Under the pieces are notes generated by a model. The model worked only from the letters and a program-made list of their open reading frames with translations, was not told the origin of the DNA and did not search any database. Shown here one piece after another: positions 34,816 through 44,693 of a stretch of 64,000 nt of DNA (its first letter is position 1; each line of letters starts with the position of its first letter). A program made the position numbers and the translations under genes. The DNA is from Prorocentrum cordatum (Eukaryota > Sar > Dinophyceae > Prorocentrales > Prorocentraceae). The DNA lies in NCBI GenBank assembly GCA_963575745.1, contig CAUYUJ010011148.1, forward strand, positions 186,952 to 250,951, read 5' to 3'.

Positions 34816-35014
34816 ATGTTTCCTGTATAGCTTTTACAAAGGCTGGGAAACATGCAATCCAAGCGATTGCCCAAACTCTTCTCAACTGTTAGACACATAG
34901 GCGTTTCGCAAATAGAACGGGACGGCGGTGAGTCGTCGCCTGCGTCTACGATCCGCCGCCCCCGCTTGCAGGAGTGGTGCGCGGCCTGCCAAGTTTCATG
35001 GCACGATTGTGAAG

Positions 35015-35170
35015 GGGCCCTGGGGCACACAAATAAATAGACACAACAAATGACAGAGTTCCCCATACTTCCCCATGTGTTCTGGGTTGTTGTCTTCCCC
35101 CCCCCACTTCCCCTAGTCTCCCATATGTTCGGAGGAATCGACGTGTTTTTGTTTCCCTCCTGGAGTTGGC
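35015..35170 (+). repeat. Repeat family D, copy 3
   Basis: GGGCCCTGGGGCACACAAAT, GTCTTCCCCCCCCCACTTCC and TTTCCCTCCTGGAG match the 40.2-kb copy. Confidence 0.75.
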
Positions 35171-35373
35171 CATCCCAAGACATGACGTGGCTCTCGGCCC
35201 GTCCGCCGCCGCCGCACGCCCGCACCGAACGTCAGCACACCTCGCCCCCAGGCAGACCAGCACGGCCGAAGGCGCCCTGCAGGCGGACCCGGGCGGCCCA
35301 GGACGGGCAGGGGGTGGCCTCCAAGAGGGGGGCACGGTTGTCCCAAGGAGCCCTCGACTTTGCCCCTTATACT

Positions 35374-35532
35374 TCGGTCGGGCCTGTCCCCCCACGGGGG
35401 GATTTTGGACGAACCATAAAAAATGCCCAAAACATAATCTGAAGATGCCCAAAAATTAAAAAAAATAGTTCCCAGACTGTTGTTTTACTATTTTTGAATA
35501 CTCCTCCCTGTAGAGGGACAGGCCCGACTTAA
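35374..35532 (+). mobile_element. MITE family A, copy 4
   Basis: GGTCGGGCCTGTCCCCCC, GGGGGATTTTGGACGAA, TTGAATACTCCTCCCTGTAG and GGGACAGGCCCGACTTAA. Confidence 0.85.
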
Positions 35533-36260
35533 TCTTCGACCCCTCCGAGACGGAGCAGATGGCATGGAGAGGGCCCGAGGCTTCCCAAGAGAGCCTGAAG
35601 AAACCAAAGCAAACTGCATGTGCGAAACGTCTGAGCGGTATTCGCTCTCGCACTACCTCGAGCCTCCAGTCACCAAGAAGAGCGTCCAGCAGTCCGAGGC
35701 CTGGCCGCAGAGGCGCACGATGGCCCCAAGACAGCCACAGCGCCACTATCATAGCCCCCGGGAGATCCAGAGGCTGCGCCAAGAGGGCTCCAAGACGGCA
35801 CTACAACGACCGAAATGTTGCCCCTGGCAGCCCACGAGGCTCCCCCGACGGTTTCTGGATGCGTCAGACGGACAAACAACGCACTAAGACGGCCCAGGAT
35901 GCCCCCGAAGAGCCCGCAAGACGACCGCAATCCGCCGCCTACCTGGTTTGAAAAACGTACCCTGTTGGGAAATGATGTTTCAAAGCAGGTGCCCCGTCAC
36001 GCGAGTCATGCCCCAGAAGGAACTTCACCTATGGTACCAGTCGGCGTCTTGGCATGGTGTTCCCCCGCCCTTTTCGGGACATGCCTCTCACGGGTCGTGC
36101 CCAGAGGTCCACCTGCAGCCTCAGCGAGCGTGCTCGCGCAGGGGCATCCGAACTATTCGGCACACCCCTCACGCGGACCGTGACCCACCGAGAGCCCATC
36201 GCCCCCGTGCACGCATGCCTCGCGGCAGCCCGCTGTCCGCACTCCCGCGGCGCGCGAGAC
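35533..36260. other. No gene; decayed satellite units near 36035-36185
   Basis: Two degenerate 89-bp units (TTCGGCACACCCCTCACGCG) occur near the end. The rest is featureless. Confidence 0.45.
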
Positions 36261-36264
36261 CAGG

Positions 36265-36640
36265 AGGAGGAGGAGGAGGAGGAGGAGGAGGAGGAGGAGG
36301 AGGAGGAGGTAGGAGGAGGGGGAGAAGGAGGAGGAGGATGTAGGAGGAGGAGGAGGAGGAGGAGGAGGAGGAGGAGGAGGAGGAGGGGGAGGAGGAGGAG
36401 GAGGAGGGGAGGAGGGAGGAGGAGGAGGAGGAAGGAGGGGAGGGGAGGAGGAGGAGGAAGAGGAGGAGGAGGGGGAGGGGGAGGATGTAGGAGGAGGAGG
36501 AGGAGGAGGAGAGGAGGAGAGGAGGAGGAGGAGGGGAGGAGAGGAGGAGGAGGAGGAGGAGGAGGAGGAGGAGGAGGGGGAGGAAGGAGGAGGAGGAGGA
36601 TGAGGAGGAGGAGGAACAGGAGGAGGAGGAGGAGGGACCC
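36265..36640. repeat. (GGA)n array, ~375 bp
   Basis: Long GGA/GAG array with GGGGA and GATGTA interruptions. Confidence 0.97.
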
Positions 36641-37255
36641 GCGTCCCGCACTACGCAGGACTGCATTCGAGGGGTCCCGCGGCGTGCCTCTCGGGCGCCC
36701 CGTAGGGGGGGCCGCGTGGGAGCCCCTCGAGGCCTCGCTAGGGGGCCTTTGGCTGCCTCTCGTGGGCCTGCTGGCGGCTCGGAGGCCCACCTGTGGCACA
36801 GGGCCCAACATGTCAGTGGGAGCGCCCCCGTCTGTGACTACCTACCAGACCACCCCAACCCGACCCGAAGACCCGAATTTCGGGTTGTGGGGGGTGTGGG
36901 CTCCATATGTGTTGTTTCCATGTTCGCAGACCCCCCCCACACTGGAAATGAAGGGCAAATTGAGGCCTTCGGGTTGCGCTGTTTTTCGTTTCGGTTTCGT
37001 CTTGTTGTTCGCTCTGCTCTATACCTGTTTTCCTGTACCTCCCTGCCAAAAGCGGAATACAAAACACAGCCGAAGTCCAGCAAAACAGCGTTTAGGTCCA
37101 GCCCTGATGCAGATTCACGCCGTCCTGGCCTGGCCAGGGCGGAGACCGCCCCTGGACCCAGGCTGGGCCGGCCAAGTGTAGAAGTTCTACGGGTAGATCT
37201 CTCGCCGCCTCCTTTGAACCACCATTACCATGTGTAGACGGGGGGGGAAGGAGGG
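36641..37255. other. No gene seen
   Basis: Unique-looking, including a T-rich patch near 36985-37035. No gene recognised. Confidence 0.45.
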
Positions 37256-37259
37256 TGCG

Positions 37260-37372
37260 CTCCTCCTCCTCCTCCTCCTCCTCCTCCTCCTCCTCCTCCG
37301 CCTGCTCCTCCGCCTCCTCCTCCTCCTCCTCCTCCTCCTCCTCCTCCTCCTCCTCCTCCTCCTCCCTCTTCT
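37260..37372. repeat. (CTC)n microsatellite
   Basis: About 110 bp with CGCCTG interruptions. Confidence 0.97.
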
Positions 37373-37616
37373 ACCTATGGTAGTGGTGGTGGAAACGTGG
37401 CCCATCACCGTTGTGCGCGCCAGCAGTGCGAGAGCGAGAGGCCTGCCAGAGGCGAGCCGCCCCTCACTTCGACTCGCAGGACCCCTCGGGTTCCGTGCTC
37501 ACCGGCCGGAAGGTGCGCGGGAGGTTGATGCCAACCTCGGCGGGGCGGCCTCGGAAAAGAAACTCCACAGGAGGGGGGGGGGGGGCGGAACCACGCGGGC
37601 AAGTGCCGCAGAGCTG

Positions 37617-37789
37617 CAGTCAACCCGCGTAGTAAGGACGGGCAACCTTCCCAAGGGTAGCCTTGCATCCTTGCCTCCTCGGCCCATCCTTCGCCGCCTT
37701 CGCTGGCCGCGCCCCGCTGGAAAAGCTTCGACATGGGCGTACAAGGCCCTTGCATCCTTATCGCGCATCCTTACTATACTGGTTGACCA
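37617..37789. mobile_element. MITE-like element, CAGTCAACC ends, copy 2
   Basis: Starts CAGTCAACCCGC and ends TACTATACTGGTTGAC. It shares GGGCAACCTTCCCAAGGGTA and CCTTGCATCCTTATCGCGCA with the copy at 5672-5806, plus an extra ~38-bp segment in the middle. Confidence 0.75.
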
Positions 37790-37924
37790 GTACAGAGACT
37801 CCACGACATGTCGAGCCTGGGGCTCTGTCTGCATCTTCGGCCTCAGGCAGGAGGCCAGCTTCGGGTCCCGGGGCGGTTCAAGGTCGAGAGGTCCAGGGCC
37901 ACTCGGGGGCGGCCAAGAGGAGGG

Positions 37925-38075
37925 CGTCCATGAGGGGAGGGGGGGGCGCAAATCATGGACGGCGACACGTGCGCGGCCCAGGGGCGGGGCCAGGGACGCC
38001 GTGGAATGAGGAGAGGCGCCCTGAGATCTGGGGGGATATCATGGCCCCCGCCATGAGATCCCCCCCCCACCCAAA
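37925..38075. repeat. Repeat family G, copy 2
   Basis: AAATCATGGACGGCGACACG, GGCGCCCTGAGATCTGGGGG and ATCATGGCCCCCGCCATGAG match the 13.0-kb copy. Confidence 0.65.
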
Positions 38076-38169
38076 CATTTTTTGATTCGCGGGTCGAGAG
38101 CGCACCTCTTCCAGTCGAAGCTAAGCGGGCCGCGCAGAGCTTGAATTACGCAGAGAAGGCGAAGACCCC

Positions 38170-38345
38170 CTACCAAGACATGCAACGTCCTGATCTTTTC
38201 AGGACGGCGTCACCGGAAGTCCCGACCCTTTCCCCGGGACCGGCTTCTCGTCCCGAGCCGTTTTTTGACGGCCCCGAGGCCCAGCGAGGGCCCCCCAGGG
38301 CCGAAAATAGCAAAAAATCTCCCGTTCTGATTTTTGTTTAACGAC
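38170..38345 (+). mobile_element. Repeat family C, copy (forward)
   Basis: CAACGTCCTGATCTTTTCAG, CCCTTTCCCCGGGACCG, TCGTCCCGAGCCGTTTTTTG, CCGAAAATAGCAAAAAATCT. Two tandem stubs of its right end follow at 38433-38478. A family D fragment (GGGAAGTGGGGGGGC) lies between. Confidence 0.8.
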
Positions 38346-38582
38346 GCGACCATGTCTGGGATTTTTCGGACACAATTGATAATCGATTCCCAGAAAATCT
38401 GGAAGAATATGGGAAGTGGGGGGGCAGAATGTTTCACGACGCGATCATGCCTGAATTTTTCACGACGCGATCACGCCTGGGCAGTCATCGCCGCCCCCCC
38501 TTTGCCGCCCCCCGAGCCACAGGGACCCGAGAGCGCGCTGCCCGGGCAGCCGGAGACGCGCGCGCGCGGCGGGATATCCGAA

Positions 38583-38766
38583 CCAGCCTCAAACTTATCC
38601 CTATCCCTGAGATTGACACGCCAAAGGCGATGACAATCTGAGGGATGCAATCGTGACGAGGCGATGCAGTTTCTGGCGATTGACACGCCAGAAACCGAGG
38701 GAACCCCTGAGATCGCCATCGTGACGAGGCGATGCCCGACACAGGGATGGGGATAGGTTAACCAGG
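38583..38766. mobile_element. Element with CCAGCCT...AGGCTGG termini
   Basis: CCAGCCTCAAACTTATCCCT at the left pairs with AGGGATGGGGATAGGTTAAC and CAGGCTGG at the right. Internal TGACGAGGCGATGC and TTGACACGCCA each occur twice. The subterminal ATCCC/GGGAT blocks resemble family B. Confidence 0.6.
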
Positions 38767-38934
38767 CTGGTAAGAATCCGCCCGCGGCGCGGCACTCACA
38801 GAGGCCGCGCGCCGGGCACACCCGCGCAGGAGGCCGGCGCGCCCAGCCCCCTCGGGAGGGCCGAGCGCCACGTCGTGCCCCATCGCACTCGAGGGCCACA
38901 AGCCCAGGAGAGACTGCGCCGACCAGGAGCACAT

Positions 38935-39122
38935 CCCAGGCATGATCGCGTCGTAACAAAAATCAGGACGGGGAGGTTTTGGCCATTTTCGGCCCCCCGG
39001 GGGGCCTCGCTGGGCCTCGGGGCCGTCACAAAACGACTCGGGACGAGAAGCCGGTCCCGGGGAAAGGGTCGGGACTCCCGGGGACGCCGTCCTGAAGAAA
39101 TCAGGACGTCGCATGTCTGGGT
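38935..39122 (-). mobile_element. Repeat family C, copy (reverse)
   Basis: Best-preserved reverse copy, from CCCAGGCATGATCGCGTCGT to GGACGTCGCATGTCTGGG. The two outer decamers are imperfect inverted repeats. Confidence 0.85.
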
Positions 39123-39410
39123 ATATTATCGAAGCAGTGCCTGTCCGACACACCAGCGAGGTGTCGAGCGAATGCCGCCTCCCGAGGCCCGGCACAGGAG
39201 CGCCGTTCCATGACAGCACGCTCTCGGTGCTCGAGATGCTTTCTGGTGGCCAGAGCTAGAATAGGTGGGAACAGCATGCGCCGAGCGCAGGAAAGACACC
39301 TGACCACACGAGCGACGAAACGAAACGGGTCTTATGCGGGACGGCATGGCGACAGGGCCGCCAGCGCGGCACGCCGCAGTGGAGAAGACGGCGCTAACAA
39401 AGCGCGACCT
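39123..39410. other. No gene seen
   Basis: Unique-looking spacer. Confidence 0.4.
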
Positions 39411-39416
39411 TACGCT

Positions 39417-39553
39417 TAAGTCGGGCGTGTCCCCCTACAGGAGGATTTTGGGCGAATAATGAAAAATACCGCAAACATACCCCCAAACTACTCAAAAGAC
39501 TATTTTTTGACTATCCATGTATATTCCCCCTGTAGAGGGACACGCCCGACTTA
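39417..39553 (+). mobile_element. MITE family A, copy 5
   Basis: TAAGTCGGGCGTGTCCCCCT at the left; AGAGGGACACGCCCGACTTA at the right, a nearly perfect TIR of about 28 bp. Confidence 0.92.
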
Positions 39554-39719
39554 CCCTTACGCGGGCGAACGCGCGAATGCCCGCGCAGCCGAACCCGTTC
39601 TTCGGCGTCGCTCACGTGTGCATCCAACTCCCACCCAGCCAGCGCCGCGCCATCCTCCCAGCACGCATCTGGGCGCTCCTCCATCGCCAGCCCGACCTCG
39701 GGGCGCAACTCCCCAGCGA

Positions 39720-39945
39720 CTTGAGCAGGGACCGCCCGTCCTAGCATTCCTATAGGCCTACCACGAGATCTTCTTAGAACCTCCAAATGTGCTTAAAACA
39801 AAAACCCGATGTGTTGAAACCAGACAGTCCCAGCCAGAAATGTGCGAAGAACATTCCGTGCAAATCACACAGAAGGTTCTGAGCACATTCCTTGGTGGGC
39901 CCATGTGGGCGAGCCAGGACGCCTCCCCACTGCTTGAGCCATGGC
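39720..39945 (-). repeat. Repeat family E, copy 4 (reverse)
   Basis: GAGCAGGGACCGCCCGTCCT at the left; GAGCCAGGACGCCTCCCCAC with TGCTTGAG at the right. Confidence 0.8.
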
Positions 39946-40179
39946 TGCGGCGACCCAGCCGGGGCTGCCGCACCGCAGGAGCCACACGCGGGAGCGCTCG
40001 CGGTGACCGAGCCCTCCCCGACCGGGCCACCACCAAAAGGCTCGGCTCGGGGCCGGGGCGCGAGGGCTCGACCGGCGCGTCCCCCTGCGGAGCGCCCTCG
40101 TGCGAGCCGCCGGCCAGATGGCGGCGGGAGGGGGGGGAGGACCGGGGAGGGAGGGGGGAGGCGGGGGATCGGGGAGGGG

Positions 40180-40335
40180 CCCTGGGACACACAAAGAAAT
40201 ACACACAAAGAACAGGAATCCCCATATTTTCCTATATTTTCTGGGTTTTTGTCTTCCCCCCCACTTCCCATATTTTCTGGGATATCGAAGATCAATTGTG
40301 TCTGCGTGTTTCTTTCCCTCCTGGGATCGGGAAGG
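40180..40335 (+). repeat. Repeat family D, copy 4
   Basis: CCCTGGGACACACAAAGAAA, TTTTTGTCTTCCCCCCCACT and GTGTTTCTTTCCCTCCTGGG. It ends about 75 bp from the APS kinase stop codon and so may lie in that gene's 3' region. Confidence 0.75.
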
Positions 40336-40405
40336 AGGAGGGGGGCGGGGGGGGCCCGACGCTCGGAGGGCTCTTCGCCCTCCGCTCGGGGCCTGCGGCG
40401 GCCTC

Positions 40406-41211
40406 CTAGGACGGGGGAGGGAGGAGGGGTGGTGAGCTGGGCACCTCGTCCAGCTTCGCCAAGATCATGTTCACCGCCTCGGGCACGGGGGTCGTCTCCG
40501 TCTTGACGTGCACCTCCGCGTTCTCGGGGGCCTCGTAGGGGGCGTCCAGGCCGGTGAAGCCCTTGATCTCGCCGGCGAGGGCCTTCTTCCAGAGCCCCTT
40601 GGGATCTCGCTTCGTCAGCGCCTCGATCGACGCCTCGGCATACACCTCCATAAAGGGCAACGACGCGTTCACGTGGACCTCCCGGGCGAACTCGCGGTCG
40701 GCCTTGTAGGGCGAGATGAGCCCGCAGATGACAATCGCGCCCGCCTCTGCGAAGAGCTTCGCGACCTCGGCCACGCGGCGCACGTTCTCCTCGGGGGGTA
40801 CGCAGGCCAAAGCAGCGTTTGGCGTCTTCGTTTCGTCACAAATCGAATGCAACGACAACCAGCCCTTTTGTGCGCTTCTGGAGTCGCGGCTGACCGCCAG
40901 GGGGCCCTGGGTGGGCCCTGGAACGACAACGACATGAGAACGGCAGTAAATCGAAAGCACGGTTCGCGTGGTTGCCGAAAGCAACGTGTTGATCGATCCC
41001 TGCTCTCCTTCCTGTCTGCTGGCGCGAAGCCGAGGTCGCGGTTGAGCCCGAACCGCAGGTTGTCCCCGTCCAGCCGGTAAACGAAGTAGGACTTCGGCTG
41101 GTTGGAGACGAGCGCGTTCTCGAGCGCCACGCTGATCGTGCTCTTGCCACTCCCGGACATGCCCGTCATCCAGAGGGTGATGCCCTTGTGGCCGGTGTGC
41201 TTCCACTTGTC
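40406..41211 (-). CDS. Adenylyl-sulfate (APS) kinase, two exons seen
   Basis: Phosphorylates adenosine 5'-phosphosulfate with ATP to give PAPS, the donor for sulfation and an intermediate of sulfate assimilation. Exon 41211-41008 (68 codons) holds the P-loop GMSGSGKST (residues 17-25 of the visible protein) and LDGDN (47-51). Exon 40789-40409 (127 codons, then TAG) holds [13 protein letters not shown] and the family signature [15 protein letters not shown]. Joined, the sequence reads ...ADRK|ENVRR, exactly as expected for the family. The 195 residues cover nearly the whole ~200-residue domain. The 41211 end follows a plausible acceptor (TTCCCAG|GACAAG), so a further 5' exon with the start codon is missing; no targeting peptide can be judged. 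About all third codon positions are G or C. No partner pathway gene is visible nearby. Confidence 0.93.
40790..41007 (-). other. 218-bp intron with GA-AG ends
   Basis: The transcript strand reads ...GACAGGAAG|GAGAGC at the donor and CCCCCCGAG|GAGAAC at the acceptor. The length is not a multiple of three, so the intron must be removed to keep the kinase frame. The exonic AG before and G after the intron fit the dinoflagellate pattern in which GC and GA replace GT. The GAG repeated at both ends allows shifted junctions, but none of them gives GT at the donor. Confidence 0.85.
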
Positions 41212-41222
41212 CTGGGAAGCAA

Positions 41223-41412
41223 ACCCAAGTATGCGACGTCCTGATTTGTTTCAGGACGGTGTCCCTGGAATTCCCGACCCTTTCCCCGGGACCGGTTTCT
41301 CGTCCCGAGTCGTTTTTTGACGGTCCCGAGGCCCGGCGAGGCCCCCCCGGGGCCGAAAATAGCAAAAAAACCTCCCGCCCTGACATTTTCACGCCGCGGT
41401 CATGCCTGGGAG
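41223..41412 (+). mobile_element. Repeat family C, copy inside the APS kinase gene
   Basis: From CCCAAGTATGCGACGTCCTG to CGCCGCGGTCATGCCTGGG. On the kinase strand it ends about 10 nt before the AG acceptor of the P-loop exon, so it makes up the 3' part of the upstream intron. Opposite in orientation to the 38935-39122 copy. Confidence 0.8.
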
Positions 41413-41660
41413 GCGAGACCAAAGCGGGGACAGCACCAAAGCGGCACAAGCACCGAGGCGCGCTCAAGCACCGAGGCCCGCTCAAGCCCAGAGGGGCGGC
41501 TCCGGAGGACCCCTGGGCGCCGCGGCCGCTCCGGAGAGCGCTCCGTGGAACGCTCTGCGAGAGGCAGGGGCGCGAGAGCGCTTGCGCAGTGTCTTGGGGC
41601 CCTCTTGGTGGTAAGTTTTCGGTGCGCCATTCCAAAAACTAACAGCCAACCTTGCGAACA
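41413..41660. other. No exon recognised upstream of APS kinase
   Basis: GC-rich. A GAGGCGCGCTCAAGCACC-type duplication is present. I looked on the minus strand for the N-terminal part of APS kinase and found none. Confidence 0.45.
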
Positions 41661-41667
41661 TCGAAGA

Positions 41668-41733
41668 ACCTATATACATATATATATATATACACAAACA
41701 AATATCTTTATATATATGTACACACAAATATGT

Positions 41734-41811
<78 letters not shown>

Positions 41812-41815
41812 GGCC
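41668..41815. repeat. (AT)n microsatellite
   Basis: AT/ATAC repeats, then GGGGCCTC-type repeats to about 41935. Confidence 0.95.
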
Positions 41816-41956
41816 TCTTCGGGCATTCTTGGGGGTCCTGTTGGGGGCCTCCTTGGGTCATCTCAGGGCCCTGTCGGGGCCCCTCTGGGGCCCTCTTGGG
41901 GGCCTCCTGTGGCCCTTTGGGCCGCATTTTGGGGGGAATGCCGATACCGCTGCTCT

Positions 41957-42116
41957 TAGGTCGGGCCTGTTCCCCTACATATAGATTTTGGGCACAAAAC
42001 TTACAAATATTCCAAACAAATACCCCCAAATAATAAAACAACCAAAAAAATCGTCCCCAGACTATGGTTTGACTATTTTTGAATGTTCCTCCTGTAGAGG
42101 GACATGCCCGACTTAA
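41957..42116 (+). mobile_element. MITE family A, copy 6
   Basis: TAGGTCGGGCCTGTTCCCCT at the left and TAGAGGGACATGCCCGACTT at the right. The left inner box has decayed to TATAGATTTTGGGCA. Confidence 0.85.
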
Positions 42117-42337
42117 CGCTGCTCCCTGGACGTCTCCCGCGGCGTGCTCGTTCTGACCCGGGCTCCGCCGCGAACCCGGCCGTATTGCGAGGGGGGGCTC
42201 CTATTGTTGGAGCCCTAGCGAGGCGAGAACGAGGGAAACGCACCGACATCGGCAGAAAAAGATTGCACGAGGAATTCGCCAGTCCAAGGGGCCAGAGGCG
42301 TGCTAAGATCTCAGGAATCTGGGTGTGTGTATATGAG

Positions 42338-42507
42338 TATCGTTTAACCGATCCCCATCCCCAGCAGCGTGGCTTGGGTCCCACTGGCCGATTTGCCCCC
42401 CTAGATGGGGCTCTTCGGATTTCGAGGGGTATATCCCCAACTGGGGTGATAATTTGGTGGGGGTCTCGAAGGGGATGGAGATGGGGATGGGGATCGGTTA
42501 AACGATA
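42338..42507 (+). mobile_element. MITE family B, copy 2
   Basis: The outer 25 bp form a perfect inverted repeat beginning TATCGTTTAACCGATCCCC. Internally it has ATCCCCAACTGGGG and a GGGGATGGAGATGGGGATGG purine tail. 170 bp with no coding capacity. The TATC/GATA ends may include a target duplication that happens to be palindromic. Confidence 0.85.
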
Positions 42508-42589
42508 TCGAGTACTTATACGACCACCCCTCGGGTGATAAGGAGGTTGTGGGGGGGGAGAGGGGGAGGAACCAACATCTGACTCAATC

Positions 42590-43015
42590 GATCTCACTAT
42601 TCACCTCACTCAACGGGACACCACGGGACACCACGGAACACCACGGGACTCCACGGGACACATGTCGATCTCACTATCGATCTCACTATCGATCTCACTC
42701 AACGCGACACTACGGGACACCACGGGCCCTCACAGGACACCACGGGACAACGCGGGACACCTCTCGATCTCACTATCGGTCTCACTATCGATCTCACCAT
42801 CGATCTCACTATCGATCTCACTCAACGGGGCGCCACGGGACACCACGGGACACCTGTCGATCTCACTATCGATCTCACTTCTTGGGACACCACATGACAC
42901 CACGGGACACCTTGGGGCACCACATCGATCTCACTATCGATCTCACTATCGATCTCACTCAACGGGACACCACGGGACACCACGGGGCTCCACGGGGCAC
43001 CGCGGGACACCGCGA
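42590..43015. repeat. Alternating 12-bp arrays (CGATCTCACTAT and GGGACACCACG)
   Basis: Blocks of ATCGATCTCACT (12 bp) alternate with blocks of GGGACACCAC (10 bp), joined by CACTCAACGGGACACC. Confidence 0.92.
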
Positions 43016-43395
43016 TCCACCGCCGGACGGGGGAGAATCGCTTGTCTTGACTTCGCCCTAGCAACGGCGGACACCACGGGACACCAGGGGACACCACGGG
43101 ACACCGCGGGACACCGCGAGCAACCGCCGGACGGCGGAGAAACATGTATCTTGACTTCACCCTAGCAACGGCGGGACACCACGGGACACCGCGAGCCACC
43201 GCCGGACGGAGGAAAGACATTTGGCTTGTCTTCACCCTAGCAACGGCGGGACACCGCGAGCAACCGCCGGACGGAGGAGAAACATTTGTCTTGACTTCGC
43301 CCTAGCAACGGCGGGACACCGCGGGACACCGCGAGCAACCGCCGGACGGAGGAGAAACATTTGTCTTGACTTCGCCCTAGCAACGGCGGGTTCAC
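43015..43395. repeat. ~65-115-bp tandem repeat with CTTGACTTCGCCCTAGC
   Basis: Five units each contain CGCGAGCAACCGCCGGACGG, AGAAACATTTGTCTTGACTT and CGCCCTAGCAACGGCGGG; unit length varies with the number of GGGACACC steps. Confidence 0.9.
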
Positions 43396-43735
43396 TTCTC
43401 TCGCGCGCCCACGCAAGTTCGCCTCGCCCGCACGTACGACACGAACGAAGCGAAACGATTTCCGGGTTGGGGGTCTCCGTTCCACTGCGATCTCACCCCG
43501 CAACCTCCGGTATTCTAGTTCACGCGCGCGGGGCCGCCCCTGGGGGTCTCTGGACGAAGAATACCCGCCGGGACCCCGGGCAAGGTTCCAGCAAGGTCCC
43601 CGCAGACTCGGATCAGAGATGGTTTTGCTGCGGCGGTTTTCGGAGACCTCCAGATCGTCCCAGGAGCGGCCCAAGGAACCTCAAGGCACCTGAAAAAAGG
43701 CCAACGAATCGGAATCACGGCCCAAGAGCGCTCCA
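43396..43735. other. No gene seen
   Basis: Unique-looking GC-rich sequence. Confidence 0.4.
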
Positions 43736-43737
43736 AG

Positions 43738-44165
43738 ACGCCCAAGATGGCCCAAGACGCTCAAGAGGCCCCCAAGAGCCCCAAGAGCTCTCCAAGAGGA
43801 CCCCAAAGAGAGCCAAAAGAAGCAACAATCATTGATGTTCCTTTTGTTTTTCTATGTTTTTCGCGTTGTCGCGTTGTCGGGCTTCCGACGCTCCAAAATG
43901 GCCCCAGAGGCCCCCAAGACCGCCCCAAGACGGCCCGAGGCCCAAGACGGTCCAAGAGGGCCCCAAAATGGCCCCAGAGGCGCCCAGGATGGCCCAAGAG
44001 GGCCCCAAGACGGCCCCAAGAGAGGCCCAATGACGGGAAACACGAACCACCACTTCGAGCCTTCCGCCCCAGGAGGCCCCCAGGAGGCCCCAAGAGGGCC
44101 CCAAGAGAGCCCAGCAGGCCCCACTGGAGGCCCCAGGCGCCCAGACGGCCCCCAAGAGGCCATGC
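43738..44165. repeat. GGCCCCAAGA minisatellite, copy of the 63.2-kb locus
   Basis: CTTCCGACGCTCCAAAATGG then repeated GGCCCCCAAGACCGCCCCAA. The unique leader TTTCTATGTTTTTCGCGTTG and the array both align with 63225-63600. Confidence 0.85.
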
Positions 44166-44180
44166 ATGCGCCGGCAAACG

Positions 44181-44225
44181 TTATGTCGGGCGTGCCCCCC
44201 TACAGGGGGATCTTCGACGAAATTG
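44181..44225 (+). mobile_element. MITE family A, solo left end
   Basis: TATGTCGGGCGTGCCCCCCT then ACAGGGGGATCTTCGACGAA. The rest of the element is absent. Confidence 0.75.
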
Positions 44226-44640
44226 TTTTGCCTTGCGATGCTTAGCATTACTTGGCATTGCTTTGCACTGTTTTGTTTCTGCTGCGCGTTGGTTTCGTTA
44301 ATTTGTGTTGAAATCGCATTGCTTTAGATGGCTTTGCATTGCCCTGCGTGTTTCTACATTGCGTAGCATTGCGCGCATGGCTTTTCATTGCGTTCCAGTT
44401 GTGGTGCGTCGCTGTGAATTGCTTCGAATCCCCGTATGTTTGCATTCCTTAGCGTGCCTTTGCGCTGCATTGCTTTGCGCTGCATTGTTCAGAACTGTTG
44501 TTCGTCCCCTTGTCTTGCTTTGCCTTGCTTTGCATTGCTTCGCGCCACATCGATTGCACCACATGGATTGCACCACCTAGATTTCGCCACATTAATCTCA
44601 CCACCTAGACGAAACCGCATAGATTGCAAGAAACCACTGC
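44226..44640. repeat. ATTGCTTTGC-type minisatellite
   Basis: Degenerate units of TTGCATTGC / TTGCTTTGC continue to about 44560, followed by a few CACCACNTAGAT units. Distinctly T-rich on the plus strand. Confidence 0.8.
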
Positions 44641-44693
44641 TTTGGTTCCACACTGGCTGGCATGTCTATATACGATACACATATATGTATCCT

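Noticed and set aside
36265-36640. Arg/Gly/Glu-rich (or Pro/Leu/Ser-rich) long frames over GGA tracts
   Set aside because: Stop-free only because (GGA)n and (TCC)n lack stop triplets in any frame; no start context, codon bias or motif. Also true at 5.5, 8.4, 12.6, 30.4 and 37.3 kb.
40406-41635. A single 409-residue uninterrupted protein over the APS kinase locus
   Set aside because: In that continuous frame the P-loop half is out of frame; only removal of the 218-bp intron gives the family sequence throughout.
42590-43395. Protein with repeated RSHYRSHYRSH or DTTGHHG units
   Set aside because: These are readings of the 12-bp and 10-bp arrays; block lengths are not kept in frame.
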